From the NCBI GenBank assembly GCA_011037195.1, contig JAAEAF010000089.1, positions 124,001 to 188,000 on the forward strand: 64,000 nucleotides of DNA, written 5' to 3'. The translations under genes were made by a program, and so were the position numbers. This stretch comes from Triatoma infestans. Lineage: Eukaryota > Arthropoda > Insecta > Hemiptera > Reduviidae. This document shows positions 23,775 through 63,216 of the stretch, piece by piece. The notes under the pieces are model-generated. The model was not told where the DNA came from. It worked only from the letters and a program-made list of their open reading frames with translations, and made no database searches. Within the stretch, counting starts at the first letter, position 1, and every line of letters begins with the position of its first letter.

Positions 23775-24670
23775 CGAGAAGTTATTTATTATCATTATTC
23801 GTCTGTGGAGAGGGACCAAGCTCCACGCTCTCCAAAGACCTGTTTGGCCCATCCCGTATAGCTACCCCAAGGAAAAACAACAACAAACCGGATCTAACCC
23901 ACCTATTTACAACAGTTCAAATAACCTTAAAGAATAGTCTAACCCTAGAGCTTAAGCTCTTCCATAGACATCCTTTACGATCAAAGGTCCTGAACCTAAT
24001 TTCCTCACAACCCATGAAGTCATAAGATGGAAGTTTCTTCTCAGTCTCGAAAACTCTACAAAAGGACCTGTCATGTATCACATTAAATTGAGCTGTCTCC
24101 TTAAACTGCAATGCCCATTAAGGAGATCCAACCGTGAAAGACCCAGCAACATCTCACTAATGCCCTGGTCCAATGATCAAACAAACCATTGAACTCATCC
24201 ACAGGAATGAAATGAATGCTGTGAAACTGTCCATGGTGGAAGCTCAGACATTTGCCAAAGACACACAAACAGGAGGCTGGGAACCAATGAAGAGGAGGGA
24301 GGCATCTAATTTGGCAAACCTATATCTACCTCTTTATTCCCCAAGATTCCCATATGACCTGGTACTAAGATCAATCCTTAAACGAAGAAAGCTTTCCCAG
24401 TCTTCTGGTACATTGTAGTACTAATTTGGAAGTGAAGACATATGAACTAGCGCCTTTGTTGCAGCATGATTATCCCAGATGATACAAACACTTTAGAGTT
24501 TTTAAATTAGAGTTTCGTAACCGTTCATCCAAAATGCAACAAAGAATAGCATAAACCATAGCCTTGAAAACAGTGGTCCCTTCAGCAAAAGATATTAATT
24601 ACCAAGTGACCCCTTCTCAAAATAGAACGCAGCCGACAATCCATTCCGAATCATCCGTGTAAAACCGGAA
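23775..24670 (-). mobile_element. RNase H-type LINE, degraded copy
   Basis: Same family as 14306-15873: GTCCTGAACCTAATTTCCTC, TTCTCAGTCTCGAAAACTC and CCCATATGACCTGGTAC align with that copy. On the - strand the knuckle survives as FCRVFETEKK...YDFMGC, with both flanking cysteines lost. Many indels and no long frame. The 3' end carries an ATAATGATAATAA tail at about 23785-23800. Confidence 0.65.
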
Positions 24671-24879
24671 ATAATTATCGGATATCACATCAGACGAACT
24701 CATATTTAATGATTTAGTAAAATTAACAATAAAGGAAATATTGTGATCATTTTTAAAATTGAATTTTGTCAACGAAAATATGAGAATCCGAATTCGATTT
24801 TTTTCTAATTTGGTGCGGGAGCATAACTCACAGAATTCTTGACTTGACATTCTTGTTTTAATTACCACTAGGGGTTCTC

Positions 24880-25290
24880 GAAGTTGAAATCAGTTTTCTC
24901 AAAATTTGTTTGCCGGCATTATCACTTTGGACAAACTTTTTAATTTTCGCGTTTTCCTCAAAAAGGCTTCTGAGAGTTACTTTTAAAAATGACATTTATA
25001 GGTACTTTTTTGAAGTATTGCGATCATGACAAATTTTCGAAACTTAGATTTTACCGGAAATACATGTCTTGGATCCTCTGAATACGAAAAAATGTTTTTA
25101 GCGAATGGTCTTTTGTGTTTGTGAACAAAATAAAAATAATTCAAAAAAGGAAAAATCGCAGGAAGCTTGGTGTTCCGTTTATATACTGCCACCAGGTGAT
25201 TATTACCTAGTAATACAAAGACTCTATAGATTCTTTATTTGTCCTGTATACTCGATCTTTCATATGAAATTTGCAATCATGTAAATAAAC
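24880..25290 (-). repeat. AGAGAAAGT dispersed repeat, reversed
   Basis: Contains TTTACCGGAAATACATGTCT and AATACGAAAAAATGTTTTTAGC read as the complement of the family's right part, plus the CCTGCGATTTTTCC module. The left part is missing. Confidence 0.55.
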
Positions 25291-25915
25291 ATATTCAAAA
25301 TAAACAGTGACACCTATTAAGTCTATTGCAAATTTTATAAGAAGATGCAGGTCAAATGATCGGAAATATTATAGAATCAGAATTTTTCATATCATAATTA
25401 GATCAATAAAAAGGTTTTTGACACGGAGTTTTCGGGCAAACCGAACCCGAACTGAATGCAACTTTACGAATGAAGGAGCAGACTCCCTCCCTTAAGTTGC
25501 GTCTAACTCCGCCATTATCTCTGTAGGAGATAAACCTTTGATAAACAAATCTTTTATCACGGCTCGCAGTTCGATCTTTTGCATACTTGGAAAACAAAAA
25601 ACTTGATAACTTTAAAAGTCACATATAAAACAACACTAAGTAGCTCTGTCAAATTTTTAGGCTATTAAAGACAGATGGCATAGTCAAAATGGCGCTGCAA
25701 GCAGCATCTCTTAGGCAGGTCAGAAACTTATCAATGATTTATTACGGCCAAAAAGTTCCTATTATATTATTTATTTACTTATAGCTAATAATTAATACTG
25801 GTAAATAGTTGATACATTTTATGTTTTAGTTTTAAATTAAAATTAGCTAAGAATGTAGAGATAACTTTGGCAAAATTAGTGTTTTATGACTGAATCTTCT
25901 TTTAAGTAGCTAAAG

Positions 25916-26591
25916 TTGCCAGGCTTGGAGATCTTCACTCTTTACGAATCAATTATGGTCCTGCATAATGATTTTTTAGAGTTTAAGCAAGCCTATGACT
26001 CGAATCATAGAAAAGAACTAATGAATGCCATGGAAGGTTTAGAAATTCCTAATAAATTGATAGCTCTGGCAGATATTACATTGAACAAAACAAGAAGTCG
26101 AATAAAAGGTCAAAATATATTTGTTTCGATATTACCGGTGGTTTAAAGCAAGGTGATCATTAATTTCAACAAAGTTCAATCTGGCACGAGAATAGGCAGT
26201 ACATGCAGTTGAAACTGATCCGAAGGTTACAATATACAACAGACTGTCCCAGCTTCACACTGACGCGAATGACCATCTCATTTCTGCATCTACCATATCC
26301 TGGCTTAAGAAGGAAACCTGAAAGAATTTGAACGAAGAGCAAGGAGACTTGGTTGACTAGTAACTGGAAAGTATAAAAACAAAAATAAAATCCTTATTTA
26401 TGCAAATATCCAGGAACCAAGGATTCAGCTGCGATCAACTATATTACTACAATAGAGCAATATTAAAAAGCAGTATTGTCTAAAGAGAGCGCCAGAATTT
26501 TCAGAATATCCTAAGAAGGATATTTGGCCCTAAAGTTCTGAATGGACAGTGGCATTTGAGAAAATATGAAAATCTATACCAGTTCATTAAA
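25916..26591 (+). pseudogene. RTE-like LINE reverse transcriptase remnant
   Basis: DFLEFKQAYDSNHRKELMNA and LEIPNKLIALADITLNKTRS are the palm region of an RTE-type RT. FNLALEYAV-like and AVETDPKVTIYNRLSQL follow at about 26170-26250, then ILRRIFGPKVLNGQWHLRKY at about 26500-26570, which is the C-terminal signature of this group. An internal deletion joins the catalytic region to the C-terminus. The element is cut at 26591, where the BEL/Pao sequence begins. Confidence 0.65.
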
Positions 26592-28430
26592 ATGGGCCAA
26601 TGTTAGGCCACGAACTGGGCATAGGCAGCCATGATGGGCCATGCCACCATAAGGTATTATTTAGAAGTGTAGAGGCATTGCAGCCTCTGGAGGCAATGTC
26701 AGCCGGATTATCGGCAGTTGGTACAGAATGCCAAATGGCAGTGGGCACCCAATCTTCGATCTGTGATACCCGGTTTGAAACGTAAACCTTGAACTTATGA
26801 GATGGTAGTTGTACCCAATGCAGAACGATCTGCGAGTCGGTCCAGAGGTGGACGCTCGTAATGTTTAAAACAAAAGAAAATAAGTTCAGGTAATGTGCGG
26901 CAAGTGATGCAAATAAATGTGCTCCGTACAATTCCAATCGTGGAATAGTTAAAGTGTGCAAACAAGCAACATGCGTTTTAGCGCTTAAGAGGGCTGGAGG
27001 TGAGCTTGAATCAACACCAACCAAGTATAGTACTGTCGAATAACCTCGTGATGAGATATCTGAAAATCCATGGAGGATATACATAGTAACCACTGTAGGC
27101 GTAAATGGACGTGGCAAGGTTGCCTGCTCCAGAAGTGAAAAATTATCAATCAGAGAATGTCATTTTGAAGCAAGTTGCTCCGGCAAAGGAGTGTCCCATA
27201 GGAGAGACTGTCTCCATAAGGATCGTAAAAAGGCTTTTAAAATGAATGTAAAGGGTGCTACCCAACCGCATACATCCAAAATCTGGGCGATGAAAGAAAG
27301 TATAAAACGTTTGTAATAGTGCCACTGGGGCAAGACTTGATGTCAAGTCGTATGCTAAAGGAATCCGTTGTAGGGTTCCATAATGCGCTCAACAAGGAAA
27401 TATTGCACGCTGAATTGGTGACAAGAGAAGAGGAGGCAACATGGTGCTCCAAAGGAATTCCCGTAAGTACGGAAGGGTGGTTTGAAACCCATTTACGGAG
27501 GTCAAAGCCTCCACAGCGAAGTAAAGAAGTAAGTTGATTAAGCAGGTTTATAGCTGCGGGCAAGGAGTACGCACCCACGGCAACGTCATCCACGAATACG
27601 TTTCTTTTTAATGCTGCAGCTGCCTCAGGAAAATTTGTTTCCTCATCATCGGCGAGCTGTGCCAGAGTACGAAGTGCTGAATAAGGAGCTGATCGTGTGC
27701 CGTATGTTCAAGGGCACGAAAGCGCGAATATGCAGCAGCATAAGAGTTGGCCACTAAAAAAAGGTCTTGATTAATGAAAGGTAACCTCACTTGATACCGT
27801 CCTGACGCATCACGAGTGGTTGTACTGCGATAAAATTGCTCACACAGTCGTTCCTGTGGAGACGGTGAAGGAGAATCTTGGGGTGAATCTCGCGCCAAAA
27901 ATTCTCTACAAGGGCATGCAACTTATCGCTTGGTACTGCGCAGCATGCTGCAACTGCTGAAGATGTGGAAGTATTTTAATTAACGAAAACTTGGACGTGG
28001 TTAAGTAATTGTCGGGGCTGAGCCCATAAGAATAAAGCCAAACGGAGATGGTTACCGCAATTGGCATATTATGTCCTAATTTGATGGATTGCCTTGGCCA
28101 AATAGCAATGATGCTAAATCAGTTCTTAAAATGCAGCCGACGCTCGACGGTTTGTCGAAGGTAGGGTCGGTTAAAACCAGATTTTTGGTTGCTTCACGTT
28201 CGAAAGCATTAATCTCCATGGTAGAAGTTTGACTGCTATTCGGTCTAAAATGATGAACTGTTGTTGAGAAGCAAGAATTGTACCACTCACCGTTGCAACA
28301 TCAAGGGAACAGATGCCCTTACTAGTTGCGGTAGTGTTGCCCACCGCAGACACAGAAATAGGAGCATGCCAACGTTGACATTTTATTTCTGTATGCAATG
28401 ATTGGATATGAAAGACGCTCCAGCTGCCGT
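26592..28430 (-). pseudogene. BEL/Pao pol remnant: protease, RT and RNase H
   Basis: In translation order: a protease-like segment (28398-28171, ILDRIAVKLLPW, DUF1758-type), the RT N-terminal part (27898-27608, DASGRYQVRLPFI), the RT active site NVFVDDVAVGAY (about 27600-27565), GGFDLRKWVSNHPSVL, and RNase H (27117-26592) with HGFSDISSRGYS, IPRLELYGAHLF, LWTDSQIVLHW and NPADIASRGC, then LWWHGPSWL. The Pao-type DNPADIASRG and WWxGPxWL motifs fix the superfamily. There are at least four frame breaks and no integrase. Confidence 0.82.
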
Positions 28431-28664
28431 ATCTAAAATGCCCCTAAGCACTATTAGTGTGAGGATGTTTGAACCCGGACTAGTGCAGTCGCGAGCAAAA
28501 GTGACTGTCAATTAGTTGGAACAGTCATAGCAGCAACAATTGCTGGTACGGACACCGATGCTGGAGGTGGTACTAGTTCAGAACCAGAAGCTGTAGAAGT
28601 TCCGGGTGTTTTAAGGTTACCAAGCCTTGGAGTAGGAGACTTGGGTTTTGGAGAATTGATTCTC

Positions 28665-29704
28665 TTAGTTGGAGTGTTTCAAAGTGTAAAAGAGTGTGGT
28701 GAGCCTCCCACACTGTCTGCATTTTGATTTGTCAGTGCATTGAGAAGTAGAATGGTTGCGTAAACAACTAATGCAAAGATGTTTGGATTTGGCAAAGTTG
28801 TCACGCTTACGTTGGCCCAAAAGCAAGGCAATAATGTATAATATGCGAGGCTTTATTACAAAAGGCACAAGTGTAAGTTAAATTTAATGGTTCGGCCGCA
28901 TTGGCAGGTGCCTTAAATTTAGATTGACTAGACTCAGCATTAAAACCTGATCTCGAGACCGGAGTCGAAGCTGCAATTGGGCGGGAGGCATCCATCTGCC
29001 TATCTCTCAAAAGGTCTCGTAAAAACTCAAAATGTGTTTAACACTAACCGTGAAGTCATCCTGTATAACTCGCTTCCGGAATTTTTTATATTCATGTAAG
29101 GTATTTGAATCAAATTTTGAAACCAGTAAAGCTACTATAATGGTTCGATGTTCATCAGTCTGGGTAATGTACATTCAAGGTATCTACAAATGTGGCAAAG
29201 TCCCTAAAGGAAGAGCCAGGTTCAGACAGGCCAACCATTCCGTTAGCATGGTGATCAATAACACCATGGGGTGTCATCATAACGCTCTTTTAAATGCCTC
29301 AAAGCCACTGGGTACATTTCCGGAGTAAATTTCAAATGTGAAATTAATGTTTGAGAATTTGAATCGAGGCTATCAAACAAAAATTGGAATTTTTGGATTG
29401 CATTTAATTGGCTACCTGAGTCAATAATAGATTCAAACCGAGATATAAACCCGCTCCATTCAGAAGGCCTCCCAGAGAATTTGGGAATTGATTGTACCGG
29501 ATAAGGAACGTTAGAGGTATTAAGTGGCGAAGGTGCTGTAGATAAAATAGTGTTAACATCTGTTTGGTCAAAGCTAAGTCTGGTAGAGCTTACGAGCGTT
29601 TGTGAAGCTCTAATTAATTTTGATAATTTTTGGACGAGCAATGTGTAGCGATCGTGAACATCATCCAATTCTTGCTTAAGAGTGTCAAGGGTGAGGTCCG
29701 GCAA
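28665..29704 (-). pseudogene. BEL/Pao gag remnant
   Basis: 29704-29255 encodes a DUF1759-like gag: SIPKFSGRPSEWSGFISRFE, LNAIQKFQFLFDSL and SHLKFTPEMYPVALRHLKER. 29010-28665 encodes the nucleocapsid part with two zinc-knuckle-like motifs (CAFCNKASHIIHYC; CISCLRNHSTSQCTDKSKC). The parts are in different frames and the region between them (about 29030-29255) is disrupted, so no gag protein can be made. Confidence 0.78.
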
Positions 29705-31750
29705 GGGTGCAGATAACTCCTTATAAGGAGTAAGCTCTCGTGTATCATTATTATAAGAATCTTCGTATCAGGCTTCGTACTCAGACACAGGGGTCTGATA
29801 CGGCATATGCGGTTAAATGCCTTAGCAGACAAGCTAGGAGACATAATGAGATAAATAAGATCAATCAAGTAAAACAAATGAAAATAAATCAATCAAATAA
29901 AGAAAAAGGGAACACTTACCCAGCTATATAAAGAGCTTACAAAATGGATAAAACTGAAATCAACAATTCAAAATTAAAGTCAATATACAAAATGACAATA
30001 TATAAAATTGACAATCAAAATATGACCTGCGAATAGAAATAGTTATTAAGAATGAAATAGTTATCACAAGACAGAAAAAACGTAGTGGGTGCTAAGGGAG
30101 CGCACGCTAGAGTTTGGTGCTTCTCAAATTTCCTTAATACACCCAAAATAATAAATAAAATGATAGTGCTAGGAAAGGCTGGCTTAGAAGGTGTCTATGG
30201 GGGCTTTAAAATCACATAAGGTGACACACAAGACTAAGGGGGCGTAAATCTTTTAGGATTGGAGTCAAAATAGCACAAGTAGTGATTCAAAAGGGAAAGA
30301 TAAATAAATTGTATATTTCCTCGCCAAAAGTTGGAAGGAAACAGCCCAGAACGCAAAAGAGAAAAATCCTCTGGTAGTAATGTGGAATATTTACTGGGAA
30401 TTATTCCAGCTCTAAAGATTGGAATCCAGGTGGACGGGGTAATAAGAATAAGTTCTTTTGAACTGTACATATATTTCCGTCACTACACGTAAATTACAGT
30501 GATAACCCGATTCCTGGTCATCAGCGGGCATGTTGTTGTTCAACGGACTGGCAATGGCCTGGACAGTGATGTAGATTACATGCAAATCCTAGGTACTGGC
30601 GTCTGAAGCTATAGATGCGAGAACAAGCCCCACGGCCCAGCTTCTAATCAATGGAGGACCAGCTATAAACAAAGAATAGAGCAATGTTAATAAAAGAAAA
30701 TGGACCTTTTTTGAATCACTACAAAAAAAATAATGTATGTAAACTGCCACAATGTCTTGTAATAAGTTGAACAACTCCAATTAAGGATCATATGATAAAG
30801 TTATACACCCATGAAATAGGTGCTGGCAGAAGTTAATGTAGCACATGCAAAAGAGTTTAGTTAACCAAAAGAAATACCTGGATGTGAAGATTCCCAGAGC
30901 ACGAGAAATGAGCTAAAGTGCTATATGTGACTGGCCACACTGTTGAGTAAGGCTGTGTTATTCAGCTATTAAATTCAACTGGAACTAGTTCCTTAAATGA
31001 GTTAATATAAAAGATTAAATATTGAATCACACTGCGCTTGAAGTTGTCAGTGATGCAAATTGGATCGTTCCAACTGAGTTGATGATTACAGTAATGATGC
31101 AATATTGTAAAATGCTTCTTTAGGGTTGCCAAGTCCTCAGCTAGTGAAGCAAGAATGTTAAAATAGATATTGGTGATGATAATAATAATAATGATTAGAG
31201 GAAATTAGGATGGGAAAGGACCAAATCACTGTTCCTACATACCAGCCTAGGCGTTCCAACCTGATAAAGAATTAATTGCGAAGTTGCAATAACTCCTCTT
31301 GAAAGTGTTGGTGACGAGATGTCTTCAATAAAAATAGATTCAGTTGTGAGAATTAGCTGCATGGAGCTGCAATAAAGTTGATTTCCGCAGTTAAGAAGCA
31401 TGTGCTGTAGTATACAAGATGGCATCAGCGGCCAGGAGCAAAACGGAACAAGTAATGTTGGCCTTGAAACAGAACTAAATTCAATGAGAGTAAGTGCAGC
31501 CCTATTAAGCGCTGCTTACTATATCAGACATGTTAAACAACAAGATCCTTTAATGAATGCTGTACTGTGCAAGTCACTAATTGTAATGTAGTATAAAACT
31601 AATGAAAAATAGCATGAATTCTCATATAAATAGAATATTAAGAAATACGACTGGATCAACCGTGTGACCAGTCAGATTTCAAATGCAGTAAGGGGGGCTC
31701 CCACAACTAATTGTCCCCTCTATTATCAATTCGCGTAGAAATACGCGACA

Positions 31751-32590
31751 CTATATGTTTAGCTAAAAGCTATTATAATTAAATGAATGTTTGTTAGTAA
31801 TTGATAAATGAAAACTATTATAAAAATGAATTAAGGAAAAAAACCACTTTTCCTAAAACGTAAAATTTTTTGAGAAATATACTATTATTAATGTATGATA
31901 GTATAAATGCTTTCTGAATAAAGCAAATTTCCCAAGCATTATGACTTTTCGGGTGACCATTTAAAATTCATCAATAACATATAGGATTAGATTCGGCTTA
32001 TAGTGATTGTTGAGTCGTAATACGCCCTACCCTGATATATTAAATATTTCTGATGTGAAACACGCATACGACTTTCTCTTATAATTACACAATTTACAAA
32101 TTTTCTTTTAACTTGAAATTTGCATTCAAACATTAGTTACCATAAAATAAATATAATGTTGATAGATACGCTATACCAATAAAGTAAAAACGCATAACGG
32201 GACTGGTCACGGATAGATAAATGAAGAGTCATTCATGTACAGGCTTATCATGTAGACAAACCTTCTTCGACACAATCCCTATCTGATCGTCAGCAAACTG
32301 TGAAGTATAGAGGATCTCTTCCTCCACTTTTACGCCTTGTAATTAAAAGGCATTTGTAAAGATTGCATAAACATAAATATGGCATTATTATTTAGCAGCA
32401 ATTGCCTTTCAAATGAAGAAATCTGATTTTTACAATATTTGGTTAGCGAACATTGCAGATGTATATATAATTGAATGTGATTATATTTTAGAACAGAAGA
32501 CAGCATCCTAGATCATCCAAAATCAATGTTCCTAAAAAAATGTTTACATAGAAATATTATGTAGTACAACCCAATGAAGATTTAGAACCG
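31751..32590. other. AT-rich DNA, nothing recognised
   Basis: Flanks the BEL/Pao 5' LTR. No repeat or coding motif that I can support. Confidence 0.4.
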
Positions 32591-32593
32591 CTA

Positions 32594-33270
32594 TTATTAC
32601 TATACAGTAGTGGGGAGGGTCCAAGCCTTAGCTCTCCAAAGCTCCTCTAGGTCTGTGCAGGTACCATCCAAATGAAAATCAACAATAAGCCAGGCCTAAA
32701 ACAAACATCAAGCATAATTCACTTGAAGTCCTTATAACGAATTGGATGTAAGGGAGAACAGCTTAAGAACAACCATAGATGTTCCAACAAAAGGTCCTGA
32801 ACCCAAACTTTTCACAACCCAATCTGTCATAAGACGGATGGGCGTTCCATTCTTTGTCTCACAAACTCTACGAAAAGAGTCTTATTAAAGCTCCTTTCCT
32901 AGAGAGATGTCTCTTAGACCACAATGCCTAGCATAAGATGCAACCAGGTGCCTGAGAGAGTACTGAGAAAGACCCAGCAATCTCTCACTATCAGACCTGT
33001 CCGTACTTCCAACCAGTTCTTAGATTGCCAAAAACTACCGAGGTCATCCCCAGGAATGAAGCTCCAAGACCGGAAGTTAAACAGTTCATATCTAGAGATC
33101 CGCCCTCATCAAGTTCGGGATCAGTGATGGGGAGAGAGGCGCTCAATTTGGCAAACCTCATAAATGAAAGCCAATTTGGCAAACCCCAAGATTATACAAT
33201 TACAGTAGTTTATTACTATACAGTAATGGGGAGGGTCCAAGCCTTAGCTCTCCAAAGCTCCTCTAGGTTT
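32594..33270 (-). mobile_element. RNase H-type LINE tail, with a partial second tail
   Basis: Third copy of the 14306-15873 family: ATAGTAATAATAG tail, then AGAGCTAAGGCTTGGACCC, AAAGGTCCTGAACCCAAAC and CTCACAAACTCTACG blocks. At about 33203-33266 the last 60 nt of the element are repeated almost exactly (compare 32594-32652), so a second, very short 5'-truncated copy lies directly behind the first. No coding frame survives. Confidence 0.65.
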
Positions 33271-33271
33271 T

Positions 33272-33503
33272 AGATTTTTGATTGTTGTAGGGGTTATTGT
33301 ACTGCGACCTGAAACATCTATTGTGCCCCCGGAGCCTTCTCCAATGCACAGCCGGCCTCCAAGCAGTGTTCTCTAGCTACAGACAACACTCCCTATCACC
33401 GGACAGTGAGTTGTAGAGGCTCCTAGGAAAAGAAAAACTAAGGGCAGGACGCTGGATTCGAACCCGGGAGCTCCGCATTGCTAGACCAGCGCGCTAATCC
33501 CTT
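33272..33503 (-). mobile_element. tRNA-derived SINE, third type
   Basis: B box GGTTCGAATCC (complement of 33454-33464) and an A-box-like TAGCGCGCTGG (complement of 33486-33496) head a 230-bp element. Its body contains AGAGAACACTGCTTGGAGGC, CACAATAGATGTTTCAGGTC and GCAGTACAATAACCCC. The same body occurs at 56379-56545. The CCCGGG before the B box fits a tRNA T-arm. Confidence 0.75.
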
Positions 33504-33544
33504 CCTTCTCCCTTGGCTTTCGCCAATTAACCAGGAACGGAGAC

Positions 33545-33770
33545 CTTAGTTTGTGCACTGTGTTTGTCGTTGTCTGTAAAGTGAGAGTGTATGTAGTTTA
33601 AGTGTATTGTGTACTGTTCTGACGAAGTGCATGGAGTACTGAGCTGTGGTAACCCGTGGGGTCGCTACTCCCCAAGTAACTGCATGCAACAGATATCCCT
33701 TGAGGGCATCCCCAAGATTAAATAAGTACAATCAATATATTTCAAGTTTAAAAGAAAAATGTAGAGTTTA
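33545..33770. repeat. Fragment of a dispersed repeat shared with 45395 and 55900
   Basis: GTGGGGTCGCTACTCCCCAAG then GCATGCAACAG matches the reverse complement of 45395-45435 and, more loosely, 55905-55945. Element type unknown. The - strand frame 33546-33731 has no domain. Confidence 0.5.
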
Positions 33771-34775
33771 AAAAAAAGAGGCAAAGTTAAAAACAAATAA
33801 ATATAGTAGGAAAAGTTCTCCTAGGCGACTAACAAAAAATGGCTGCTCAAGAGCAAACATTTTCTGCCTCTAAAGAACTTAAACATTTTTCTTTTTAATT
33901 TTTTTAATTAATTTATATGTCTAATGTAAATTAGACAAATATCTAAGCTAAGTCATGTATTGTTACATTAATAAGAAACATGATCACTGAGTTTTGTAAC
34001 ACTAAATTAATTTTGTAATGTACAACTATTTTGTTTATGATCTGTTTTTACATAATTAAAAGCAAGTTACCAAGTGAAATTTATCTAAGAAATTTAATTA
34101 AAAAAAATTTTTTCTTAGAATACTAAGATTTTCCAAGGTTATTTTAATTTCAATTGCATAGCACATGAAGGCAGCACCACCTTACTAAATAAATTTACCT
34201 AGAACTTATTTATTTTTTCCCTCTTTTATTTGGAATGCACTTTCGAAATATTTAAAAAAAACTTCGTGGACAAAAACAATGCAATTTGAACAATTTCGTC
34301 TGCTTATGTTTCTGTAAGTTATAAGATCACTTCCAAAATAATAATTTAAACGAGGCTACTTTTACTTAAAACTATCCACGGAATTCACTGTGCTACTCAA
34401 CTACGTTTGCTGCAACAAAAAACAAAACAATATTAGAAGAGCTGCTAAACATTTCGCTCCCATTAAGAGTGGGTTCACTTGCTTTATTATTTAAACTGAT
34501 AATCACTTTAAAAGTTGAAAGTGTAACTTCAACTTTGTTTTCTATTATCTATAATTTCTAAATATACATTGTGAAGTACAAAAAAAAAAGGGTTCCCTTT
34601 AATCATTGTAATGTTCAAATGAACAAAAAATTCCACAATTTTGAAATGAAAATATGTGATAAAATTAATCAAAAAAGTGACCTGTATTTGAACTCAGTAG
34701 CTGATAAAAGATTTATACAGTTATATATGATTATTCCTTATGTTTAGTTAATCGTGAATACATTATATAAAAAGT
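33771..34775. other. AT-rich region upstream of GLDC
   Basis: No recognised element. It must contain the GLDC promoter unless an upstream non-coding exon exists. A TATATAAAAAG string at 34764-34774 touches the ATG, so it cannot be the TATA box for this start. No convincing core promoter could be named. Confidence 0.4.
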
Positions 34776-61948
<27,173 letters not shown>

Positions 61949-63216
61949 TTTTTATATAAAATTATCTTTCTAAAGTTGTTTTATCATTTTTTTTTTCTTG
62001 TTTCTAAATGTGTAAATGTCTACCTCCTTAATATCCTTGAAATTCTATATTTATTATTATTATACTTTAGTAATTATTAATATTTCTTCCACTTCTTTTT
62101 GAGAAAATTGATCTTTTATAGAAAAATGAAATCTAGTTTTTTAATAGTTTTTATGGAAATGGAACACATTAATCTACATTCAAAAAGAATTAACATAATC
62201 CACCTAATCTTTTACGGCATTTAGCATATACTGAAATTAGAAAATTTAAGCAATAATGCTCTGCCATTATCATTTTAATAACAAATGTTCTGTAAAAAAT
62301 ATCTACATATTCTACAAGGAAAAATCCAATGTAAGTAGCGATTCATAATGTTTTCACAATAAGATTTTAGTTGGAGAAAATGAGAGATATTTTGTTTTAA
62401 AATTTACTATTTTGTTACTAACAAAATGTACTATTTTGTTTTAAAATGTTATATGAACGTATTTATATGATGAAAACTATTTGCTTAATGACTTTTATTA
62501 AACCAGTTTCTGCAATTTTTTTAATAAATGGAACATTACAAAAGAAAATAAAATTATTTTTTCGAAAATATTTATTCCGAACAAGTTCGGTAACCAATCA
62601 CAACCAACTATTTAGTGTCTTTTTTGACACTTCACTAGAATTGAGGACGCTTCAAGAAGTAGATATTGTTTCTACTAAAAAGATAGAGAAAGATAGAGGT
62701 AAAGAGCGATAATAAATAGAATACAATTTAAAGAAACTTGAATCAAATTTAAATTAATCATACGATTAAAATACTTAAATTGCATTAAATGCTTTTAAAA
62801 TCCATCAGTTTAATTCATGCAGTAAAAAAAAAGTAATCAAATTAAATTTACTGGAAATTGCAAAACATATATTTAAATAATAACCATTACTAAAAGTAAT
62901 ATTTGTATCATTTTGTCACAATACAAAATGATGGTTCTGTCTATAAAATAATTATAGTTTTAATTTATAACATTGTTGTCGAGGTGCAGTCAAATGAAAA
63001 TATCTTTTTCTTTTCACTGACCTTTCGGCATTCTTCAGATTGAATTTATGATTATTGTATGAACGGTATCCAGATAGTAATGGTACACACATAAAAAGAA
63101 ATTAGTTCTGCAACTTGCCATCTATCTTATTATAAATCGTAAGATATATTGAATTATTACACGTGTTTGGTAAATTTTTAAAAAGAGTTTATCATTGAAT
63201 AAAAAACACTAACACG
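61949..63216. other. GLDC 3' flank, AT-rich
   Basis: Contains the presumed 3' UTR with a candidate poly(A) signal AATAAA at 62523-62528, and another at 62711-62716. The + frame 62446-62712 has no domain. Nothing else recognised. Confidence 0.5.

Larger units (their letters stand above)
26592..31750 (-). mobile_element. BEL/Pao LTR retrotransposon, 5' LTR to RNase H, 3' half missing
   Basis: Minus-strand element. 5' LTR is 31750-30381 (TGTCGCGTATTTCTACGC to AATATTCCACA, 1370 bp). Then leader, gag (29704-28665), protease region, RT and RNase H down to 26592. Integrase and 3' LTR are absent: the next bases are an RTE-like LINE. It supplied, or is a sister of, the solo LTRs at 8616 and 20744. 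Frameshifts and stops interrupt every domain. Confidence 0.82.

Noticed and set aside
34764..34774. TATA box of GLDC
   Set aside because: TATATAAAAAG ends one base before the ATG, leaving no room for a transcription start between them.
62446..62712. A gene downstream of GLDC
   Set aside because: Short AT-driven frame with no motif; it probably overlaps the GLDC 3' flank.
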